Shown piece after piece: positions 58,379 to 64,000 of a stretch of 64,000 nucleotides of DNA. Positions within the stretch are counted from its first letter, which is position 1, and every line of letters begins with the position of its first letter. The position numbers were made by a program, and so were the translations under genes. This DNA is from Lachnospiraceae bacterium (GTDB lineage: Bacteria > Bacillota > Clostridia > Lachnospirales > Lachnospiraceae), in the NCBI GenBank assembly GCA_015057055.1, contig SVFE01000003.1, positions 1 to 64,000 of the forward strand, in the 5' to 3' direction. The notes under the pieces are model-generated. The model was given only the letters and a program-made list of their open reading frames with translations. It was not told the origin of the DNA and ran no database searches.

Positions 58379-59077
58379 ATGGATTGGAATACGGGTATCA
58401 TTATCGGAATATATCTTTTGCTGCTGGCCGGCGGCATTGCACTATGTTTTCGAGGATTGAAATTATATAAAGTGTTACAGTTTTTCCTTTGCGGAGGTGT
58501 GGGGTATTATCTTGGTACCCTGCTTCTGCGTAAATGGGGTGCGGAACAGTTTTATATAATTCCAATCCTTTTTGCGGTTTTTCTGGGATGCCTCGGATAC
58601 CGATATTATAAATTAGGGCTTTACGTGGGCGGAGCGGCCGGCGGATTTGTGGTTGTTTTCTCTTATTTTTGGAGTCAGGCTGTGGAATTGATAAAGGATG
58701 GAATCGGAGGCTTATCCCAAACGAAGATTCTGCTGATGAATTGCATTTCTGATATTTTAAGCGGAATGGCGCCGGAGGCGTCTGTGGCATCCTTGACGGA
58801 AGGACAGACTACGCTTTTGATGCAGGATATCAATGTGGCCTTAGATATTTTGCAAAAGGGAATTTTATATGCCGGTCTGGCCGGGGTGCTGGCTGGGGTG
58901 CTGGTTTTAATTTTTGGCGATTTCGTGATTATGCTGGTGACTGCGGCGCTGGGCGCGACAATTTTGATTATGTTTGTGGAAATATTTGTCTTTTTGGCAC
59001 CAACGATGCATCTTTGCGGACTCATTGGCGTGACGGTTGCAGGATTGATTGCCCAGGGAACAGGAGGCAGGCGATGA
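58379..59077 (+). CDS. DUF4203-like membrane protein
   Basis: A 232-residue protein with about seven hydrophobic segments, glycine-rich ('GGGVGYYLGTLLL', 'GLYVGGAAGGFVVVFSYFW', 'GLAGVLAGVLVLIFGDFVIMLVTAALG'), similar to the DUF4203/TMEM198-like fold. Start is ATG 58379 (a TTG at 58358 is possible but less likely). The stop overlaps the DUF2752 gene (ATGA). Function unknown. Confidence 0.6.
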   Translation: MDWNTGIIIGIYLLLLAGGIALCFRGLKLYKVLQFFLCGGVGYYLGTLLLRKWGAEQFYIIPILFAVFLGCLGYRYYKLGLYVGGAAGGFVVVFSYFWSQAVELIKDGIGGLSQTKILLMNCISDILSGMAPEASVASLTEGQTTLLMQDINVALDILQKGILYAGLAGVLAGVLVLIFGDFVIMLVTAALGATILIMFVEIFVFLAPTMHLCGLIGVTVAGLIAQGTGGRR

Positions 59078-59532
59078 AAAAAATATGGGGGCGGATATGG
59101 GAAGATTTGAAAGATATCCGCTGGGTAATTTTGTCGCTGTGTCTTTATTGGCTGGCGGCAAGAATCTGGTTTCACAACTTTTGCCCCATGGTTATCTTGA
59201 CCGGGCTGCCCTGCCCCGGTTGCGGCATGACCCGGGCTGCCCTAAAGTTGGCAACGTTTCAATTTGCGGCGGCATGGAACTATAATCCGGCGATTTATTT
59301 GTGGGCGTTATGGGGGATTCACGCAGTTCGTTACCGCTATATAAAAGGAGAACGTATTGCCCATAAAAATTTAACTCTTGGCGTGGTATTGGTGGTGACG
59401 CTGGCAGTCTATTGCTACCGGATGGCGGTGGTATTTCCGGCAGAGGTTCCCATGGCATATCGCTATGATAATTTTTTGGCAAATCTTTTTCCGGGGTATA
59501 AGATATTATTGAAAAAGATATGGCCGTTGTGA
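59074..59532 (+). CDS. DUF2752 family membrane protein
   Basis: A 152-residue protein with three hydrophobic segments and the family signature 'LPCPGCGMTRA' between the first two, a CPxCGxTR motif that gives DUF2752 its name-defining core. ATG 59074 lies behind GGAGGCAGG and overlaps the previous stop. Function unknown. DUF2752 genes are often near small membrane genes like the next one. Confidence 0.8.
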   Translation: MKKIWGRIWEDLKDIRWVILSLCLYWLAARIWFHNFCPMVILTGLPCPGCGMTRAALKLATFQFAAAWNYNPAIYLWALWGIHAVRYRYIKGERIAHKNLTLGVVLVVTLAVYCYRMAVVFPAEVPMAYRYDNFLANLFPGYKILLKKIWPL

Positions 59533-59632
59533 TAAAATGAGAGGGTAAGGACGAAGGATAATTCGGAAAATACAAAGATAAGAAAGGGATGCGTTCGTCT
59601 GCTTTTTAGCAGCGGCGCAGAGGGAGAACAGT

Positions 59633-59986
59633 ATGGATAACAATAACATGAATACGGAACAGCAGTATCAGTATCAGCAGCCGGCATACCAGCAGCAGTA
59701 TCAGTATCAGCAACCGGCATATCAGCAGTACCAGCAGGAAGAATTGGAAAGACCTATGTCGGTTGGCGATTGGATGATTACAACCTTGATTTTGTGCATT
59801 CCCTGCGTGAACTTTATTATGATGTTTGTATGGGCATTCAGCAGATCCACACAGAAATCAAAATCCAATTTCTTTAAGGCATATTTGATCTGGATGGCAA
59901 TCGGTATCGGTATTTCTTTGATTATGATGATTGTAGCAGGTGTGCTGGGTATCGGTATGGTAGAAATGTTGGAAGATATGATGTAA
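59633..59986 (+). CDS. Small Gln/Tyr-rich membrane protein
   Basis: A 117-residue protein. The first ~35 residues are Gln/Tyr repeats, two copies of QQYQYQQPAYQ encoded by a 33-bp tandem DNA repeat (59660-59725). They are followed by two membrane helices ('DWMITTLILCIPCVNFIMMFVWAF' region and 'FKAYLIWMAIGIGISLIMMIVAGVLGI' region) with a short basic loop between them. The layout resembles CD225/DUF4870-like small membrane proteins. The Q/Y-rich cytosolic tail could self-associate. A strong terminator follows. Confidence 0.7.
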   Translation: MDNNNMNTEQQYQYQQPAYQQQYQYQQPAYQQYQQEELERPMSVGDWMITTLILCIPCVNFIMMFVWAFSRSTQKSKSNFFKAYLIWMAIGIGISLIMMIVAGVLGIGMVEMLEDMM

Positions 59987-60040
59987 TGTCATAAATTTCT
60001 GCGAATAAGGCTCAGGATGCCTTGAACAAAAACAAAAATA

Positions 60041-60076
60041 AGCGTAGCAGTTTGCGGGCTGCTACGCTGTTTTTTT
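60041..60076 (+). terminator. Terminator after the Gln/Tyr-rich protein gene
   Basis: AGCGTAGCAG (60041-60050) pairs perfectly with CTGCTACGCT (60059-60068), followed by GTTTTTTT. It faces the convergent methyltransferase gene. Confidence 0.9.
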
Positions 60077-60139
60077 GTATCGCGTTTTGTTAGTTTTGTT
60101 AGATCACGTTTATTGGTACCTCTTTTGTATGGGCCATTT

Positions 60140-61024
60140 TTACTTGTACCATCGTCCGCTGGCACCGCAGGGAAGGACAAGTCCGTTGGATGAAACCGGA
60201 AGACCGATTTCGGAAGCTTCCACAAAGCCGCCATGGTTTTTCTTTACCACGGTTTCCAGCATGTAGGTCAAAACGGCTGGCTGCAATCCGGTGGTGTAAG
60301 AATTGATTAAGAAAAATAACGGATCCTCCGAGAGTAATTGTTCACAAAGCTGTACGAAGGGGAAAATAGATTCTTCAATTTTCCAGATTTCGCCTTTGGG
60401 TCCCCGGCCGTAGGAAGGGGGGTCCATAATAATACCGTCATAGTGGTTGCCTCTGCGGATTTCACGTTCCACAAATTTGACGCAGTCATCCACAAGCCAG
60501 CGTACGGAAGTGGAAGGGATGCCGGAGGAGGCTGCATTTTCTTTGGCCCAGGCTACCATGCCTTTGGAGGCATCTACGTGGGTGACGCTGGCTCCGCCGG
60601 CTGCCGCCGAGATGGTTGCACCGCCGGTGTAAGCGAAAAGATTCAGTACTTTAACCGGACGATTGGCATTTGCAATCAGTGAGGAAAACCAATCCCAGTT
60701 CACGGCCTGCTCCGGAAAGAGTCCGGTATGTTTAAAGGAAAATGGTTTTAAGTGAAATTGTAAATTGGGGTAAGGAACGCCATTCGGCAGGGAATAACGA
60801 ATGGTCCATTCATCCGGAAGGTTGAAAAATTCCCATTCACCACCGCCCTTGTTGCTACGGTGGTAGTGACCGTTTTTCTTTTTCCAGCCGGAATGTTTTT
60901 TGGGGGTGTTCCAAATGACCTGAGGGTCAGGACGCACCAAAAGATAGTCGCCCCAGCGCTCCAATTTTTCGCCGCCGGAGGTATCGATTACTTCGTAGTC
61001 GTTCCAATGATTTGCAAGCCACAT
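60140..61024 (-). CDS. SAM-dependent methyltransferase, RlmI/RlmL-like
   Basis: A 294-residue protein. The SAM-binding motif 'VLNLFAYTGGATISAAAGGASVTHVDASKGMVAWAKENA' in pieces and the catalytic 'DGIIMDPPSYGRGPKGEIWK' place it with the RlmI/YccW and RlmK-type rRNA methyltransferases. It lacks the N-terminal PUA domain of RlmI. It is usually annotated only as class I methyltransferase; the target is probably rRNA but not proven. AAGGA precedes ATG on the minus strand. Confidence 0.8.
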   Translation of the reverse strand: MWLANHWNDYEVIDTSGGEKLERWGDYLLVRPDPQVIWNTPKKHSGWKKKNGHYHRSNKGGGEWEFFNLPDEWTIRYSLPNGVPYPNLQFHLKPFSFKHTGLFPEQAVNWDWFSSLIANANRPVKVLNLFAYTGGATISAAAGGASVTHVDASKGMVAWAKENAASSGIPSTSVRWLVDDCVKFVEREIRRGNHYDGIIMDPPSYGRGPKGEIWKIEESIFPFVQLCEQLLSEDPLFFLINSYTTGLQPAVLTYMLETVVKKNHGGFVEASEIGLPVSSNGLVLPCGASGRWYK

Positions 61025-61183
61025 AGTTTTATCCTTTCAAGCAATTAGTCTGCGTTGTTTTCTTGACGCAGGAATAACTATATATTATAATAACTCAAAG
61101 TGATTGGCAAGGGTGCCTTGTTGGGCTGTACTTGCCATTTCTTAATTTCTACATATTAATAAGATAAGAAAGGAAATACTAAA

Positions 61184-62728
61184 ATGACAGAAGTAATAGG
61201 ATGGATTTTAGCGGCCTTTGCAATTTATCTTCTGATGATGATTGCGATTGGTGCTATGTATTCCAAAAAGAATTCCAGTACGGCGGATTACTTTTTGGGA
61301 GGACGTAAACTGGGCGGTTTTGTAGCGGCGCTTTCTGCGCAGGCTTCCGATATGAGCGGCTGGCTCCTTATGGGGCTTCCTGGTGCGATTATGGTAACCG
61401 GTCTTTGCGGTGACGGCTGGGTTGCGCTTGGTCTCTTAATCGGAACAATTTTAAACTGGCTTATCGTAGCGTCCAGACTTCGGAAATATACCATCAAAGC
61501 GAATAATTCGTTGACGCTTCCTATGTTCTTTGAGAATCGGTTTCGTGATAAAAAGAAAATTCTGATGGGGATTTCTTCTATTATAATAGTGATTTTCTTT
61601 GCGGTATATTGTGCATCCGCTTTGGCGGCAGGTGGACAGCTGTTTGAATCCATTTTCGGAATTGATTATATCTGGGCGCTTACCATTGGCGCATTTGTTA
61701 TTCTGGTATATACATTCCTTGGCGGATTCATGGCAGTATGTGTAACGGACTTTATCCAGGGGTCTCTTATGCTGATTGCCCTTCTTGCAGTGCCCATTCT
61801 TGCAGTTTCTTTTATGAATGCTGACGGAGTGAGCCTTATGGCCGGTTTGGAAGCCAACGGTATTACACAGGAAAGTACCCCCGGCTTTTTAAATATGCTG
61901 GCAGGAAACAATGCGGTTAGTATTATCTCCGGACTTGCCTGGGGGCTCGGATATTTTGGTATGCCCCACATTTTGGTTCGTTTCATGGCAGTGAAGGATG
62001 AGAAGGAAATGACCAAATCAAAGACCGTTGCCATTACCTGGGTTACCTTGTCCTTGGTGTTTGCTTGCGTTATCGGTGTTGTTGGTCGTGCTTTTATGAA
62101 TTACGATTCCATGATGGAAATCGGAAAAGAAAAAGTATTTATTGAAATGATTAAAAAAGTATTTATTGATGAGATGAATGCTCCTTTTGTAGCCGGTATC
62201 TTCCTTTGCGGTGTGTTGGCAGCGATTATGTCCACTGCAGATTCCCAGCTTCTCGTGAGTGCGTCTTCCATGTCGGAGGATTTGTATAAGGGAATTTTCA
62301 GAAAAGATGCAGATGAAAAAACGGTTATGGCAGTGAGCCGTGTTACCATCGTAGTGATTGCGGTAATTGCTTATGTGATTGCTTGGGATCCGGATTCTTC
62401 CATTATGGATTTGGTATCCAATGCATGGGCCGGACTTGGCGCAGCATTTGGTCCGCTGGTGCTCACATCCCTGTTTTGGAAGAGAACGAATTTGCAGGGG
62501 GCGATTGCAGGCCTGGTTTCCGGTGCGCTTACCGTTATCCTTTGGGATTACATTCCGATGATTTCGGCAGAAGCGGGATTGGTTACACTGGGTAGCGCAA
62601 CCGGTTTATATTCCTTGGCAGTAGGGTTCCCGGTGAGCCTTCTCTTCATTATTATTGTCAGCCTTGCAACCAAAGCGCCCAGCGAGGATATGATTGCTGA
62701 GTTTGAAGCGGTAAAAGATGTGGAATAA
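61184..62728 (+). CDS. putP: Sodium/proline symporter
   Basis: A 514-residue, 12-13-helix SSS-family transporter. 'STADYFLGGRKLGGFVAALSAQASDMSGWLLMGLPGA' region and 'FGMPHILVRFMAVKDEKE' are typical PutP segments, the SSS signature lies in 'GFFL..A..STADSQLLVSASS', here 'CGVLAAIMSTADSQLLVSASS'. It would import proline with sodium for osmoprotection or nutrition. Start ATG 61184 follows AAGGAAA. A perfect 12-pair hairpin follows its stop. Confidence 0.9.
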   Translation: MTEVIGWILAAFAIYLLMMIAIGAMYSKKNSSTADYFLGGRKLGGFVAALSAQASDMSGWLLMGLPGAIMVTGLCGDGWVALGLLIGTILNWLIVASRLRKYTIKANNSLTLPMFFENRFRDKKKILMGISSIIIVIFFAVYCASALAAGGQLFESIFGIDYIWALTIGAFVILVYTFLGGFMAVCVTDFIQGSLMLIALLAVPILAVSFMNADGVSLMAGLEANGITQESTPGFLNMLAGNNAVSIISGLAWGLGYFGMPHILVRFMAVKDEKEMTKSKTVAITWVTLSLVFACVIGVVGRAFMNYDSMMEIGKEKVFIEMIKKVFIDEMNAPFVAGIFLCGVLAAIMSTADSQLLVSASSMSEDLYKGIFRKDADEKTVMAVSRVTIVVIAVIAYVIAWDPDSSIMDLVSNAWAGLGAAFGPLVLTSLFWKRTNLQGAIAGLVSGALTVILWDYIPMISAEAGLVTLGSATGLYSLAVGFPVSLLFIIIVSLATKAPSEDMIAEFEAVKDVE

Positions 62729-62750
62729 CAGGATAATATAGTACAAAATG

Positions 62751-62777
62751 TAGTGCCCGGATGCGTTCCGGGCACTA
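62751..62777 (+). terminator. Perfect hairpin after putP
   Basis: TAGTGCCCGGA (62751-62761) pairs with TCCGGGCACTA (62767-62777). The T-run is weak (ATTGTCAT), so termination may be partial. Confidence 0.6.
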
Positions 62778-62834
62778 ATTGTCATAGTGCACAAAAAGAA
62801 ATTGAAATCTTATATATTTTTTTCAAAAAAACAC

Positions 62835-62863
62835 TTGCAAAGAAAAACTTATTCAGTTATACT
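62835..62863 (+). promoter_or_regulatory. Strong promoter of the S10 ribosomal protein operon
   Basis: TTGCAA (62835-62840), 17-bp spacer, TATACT (62858-62863), about 270 bases upstream of rpsJ. Confidence 0.85.
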
Positions 62864-62869
62864 AGTCAT

Positions 62870-63138
62870 TGCTGTGGCATGATAGCTATGAAGCGTGAGG
62901 TTGCTGTTACGGCGAGAGCTTTAACAGGTTTTCCGTGGAGCGAATGTCAATGACGGATTATTCCGTGATAATATGACGACAAGTCACTGTACAAATACGA
63001 AACAGTCTACGATGCAGTAGAAACGACGTGTGTGAAAGCATACGGGATGTCATCCCTTAGGACACACACGGGAAAGTGTACAGTCACCAGCTTGTCGTGC
63101 TTTAAAAATCAAAGTACGAAAAGGAGGCGACTTTTTTT
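62870..63138 (+). promoter_or_regulatory. Structured leader of the S10 operon
   Basis: ACGACAAG and ACTGTACA (62976-62983, 62986-62993) pair with TGTACAGT and CTTGTCGT (63077-63084, 63091-63098). CGTGTGTG (63027-63034) pairs with CACACACG (63063-63070), enclosing GGGATG/CATCCC. This makes a large nested structure ending just before the rpsJ ribosome-binding site. Feedback by a ribosomal protein of the operon, L4 in the classical case, is the likely purpose; the binding protein is not shown here. Confidence 0.65.
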
Positions 63139-63450
63139 ATGGCAAGTCAGAAAATGAGAGTCACATTAAAAGCCTATGATCATCAGTTGGTTGATGCATC
63201 AGCAAAGAAAATCATTGAAACAGTGAAGAAGAATGGTGGAGAAGTTAGCGGACCGGTACCTCTTCCTACAAAAAAGGAAGTTGTTACTATTCTGAGAGCG
63301 GTACACAAGTACAAAGACTCCAGAGAACAGTTCGAACAGAGAACTCATAAGAGACTCATCGACATCTACAATCCTTCTCAGAAGCTGACAGAGATTTTGC
63401 AGAAGATGGATATCCCGGCAGGTGTCAACATAGACGTAAAAATGAAATAA
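63139..63450 (+). CDS. rpsJ: 30S ribosomal protein S10
   Basis: A 103-residue S10, the normal bacterial length: '[19 protein letters not shown]', '[16 protein letters not shown]', '[16 protein letters not shown]' and 'LDIPAGV'-like '[13 protein letters not shown]' are diagnostic. First gene of the S10-spc operon; S10 also serves as NusE in antitermination. AAAGGAGG lies ten bases upstream. Confidence 0.98.
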   Translation: MASQKMRVTLKAYDHQLVDASAKKIIETVKKNGGEVSGPVPLPTKKEVVTILRAVHKYKDSREQFEQRTHKRLIDIYNPSQKLTEILQKMDIPAGVNIDVKMK

Positions 63451-63557
63451 TTTAACCTCTACTAACTTTATGTATGGTGAAGGAGAAGGCAGGTCACAGC
63501 AAACAGCCTTACACCCGATGAACTATACCGCTTTAGTAGAAAAGAAGGAGGAAAAGA

Positions 63558-64000
63558 ATGAAGAAAGCAATTTTAGCAACAAAAGTCGGAATGACTCAAA
63601 TCTTCGCTGAAGACGGTTCTTTGGTTCCTGTAACCGTACTTCAGGCAGGACCTTGCGTTGTTACTCAGATCAAGACCGTTGAAAACGACGGCTACAGCGC
63701 AGTACAGGTTGGTTTTGAAGATAAGAAAGAAAAAATCAACAACAGAGACAAAGCAGGCAAGAAAGAAGTTGTTCACCGTCACGGTGTAAACAAGGCTCAG
63801 CAGGGTCACTTCAAAAAAGCCGGCGTTTCTGCTAAGAGATATTTGAGAGAGTTCAAATTTGAAAATGCAGATGAATATGCATTGGCTCAGGAAATCAAAG
63901 CAGATATCTTCGCTACCGGCGACAAGGTTGATGCAACCGCAATTTCCAAAGGTAAAGGATTCCAGGGTGCCATCAAGAGACACAATCAGTCCAGAGGACC
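63558..64000 (+). CDS. rplC: 50S ribosomal protein L3 (partial, runs off the window)
   Basis: The first 147 residues of L3: '[20 protein letters not shown]', '[22 protein letters not shown]' region and '[19 protein letters not shown]', the last being the loop that reaches the peptidyl-transferase centre. The family is ~210 residues; the rest lies beyond base 64000. AAGGAGGAA precedes ATG 63558, 107 bp after rpsJ. Confidence 0.97.
   Translation, partial: MKKAILATKVGMTQIFAEDGSLVPVTVLQAGPCVVTQIKTVENDGYSAVQVGFEDKKEKINNRDKAGKKEVVHRHGVNKAQQGHFKKAGVSAKRYLREFKFENADEYALAQEIKADIFATGDKVDATAISKGKGFQGAIKRHNQSRG

Overview
The window looks like a chromosomal stretch of a Clostridia (Firmicutes) genome, most likely Lachnospiraceae. 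This rests on spmA/spmB spore-maturation genes, a BioY-type biotin transporter, 2-oxoacid:ferredoxin oxidoreductases, strong AGGAGG ribosome-binding sites, TTGACA/TATAAT promoters, many small lipoproteins, and cytosolic LacI-type sensor/GGDEF proteins typical of that family. No rRNA or CRISPR array is present. The last kilobase enters the S10 ribosomal protein operon (rpsJ, rplC).

Layout. (1) 1-2.5 kb: a cysteine-hydrolase remnant, then an autoregulated-looking TetR gene with a CrtI-like flavoprotein. (2) 2.5-14.5 kb: an accessory, defence/repair-like island. It holds a methyltransferase overlapping an HNH nuclease gene, a decayed gene, an AbiL/RloB-like ATPase + TOPRIM pair behind an inverted-repeat promoter, the RNA ligase gene rtcB with structured RNAs and an interrupted tRNA-Glu, an alpha/beta hydrolase, a macrodomain / VWA / ADP-ribosylglycohydrolase cassette, and a PD-(D/E)XK-like protein. 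(3) 14.5-18 kb: two paralogous membrane proteins, a 63-bp tandem repeat array and a lipoprotein. (4) 18-23.6 kb: a 1254-residue sensor-GGDEF-EAL protein with an unusual C-terminal repeat domain, followed by two AIM24-like genes. (5) 23.6-27 kb, minus strand: a YtrA/GntR regulator with an ABC transporter and a clear operator. (6) 27-29.7 kb: an orphan soluble TraG/VirD4-like ATPase with a ClpP paralogue and a structured leader. (7) 29.8-40.6 kb: a secreted serpin, a two-gene 2-oxoacid oxidoreductase, an AraC regulator, lipoproteins, an aquaporin and a GH5 enzyme. (8) 40.7-48.3 kb: AraC regulator, spmAB, a voltage-gated K+ channel, a C39-like protein, azlCD, a GT-C-like membrane protein, Dus and Nudix. 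(9) 48.4-55.8 kb: a c-di-GMP/two-component cluster (GGDEF, hybrid kinase, GGDEF). (10) 55.8-62.7 kb: bioY, Na/Pi cotransporter, small membrane proteins, an rRNA-type methyltransferase and putP. (11) 62.8-64 kb: strong promoter, structured leader, rpsJ and rplC (cut by the window end).

The most interesting locus is 7.2-9.4 kb. rtcB is preceded by a ~270-nt RNA with its own promoter and intrinsic terminator, and followed by two strong hairpins and a small XRE-type regulator gene. Next comes a tRNA-Glu(UUC) gene whose acceptor stem closes only across a ~53-nt hairpin insertion in the T-loop. A ligase gene beside an intron-bearing tRNA is a natural enzyme-substrate pairing. The neighbouring macrodomain and ADP-ribosylglycohydrolase genes suggest a wider nucleic-acid or ADP-ribose repair theme, which is inference only.
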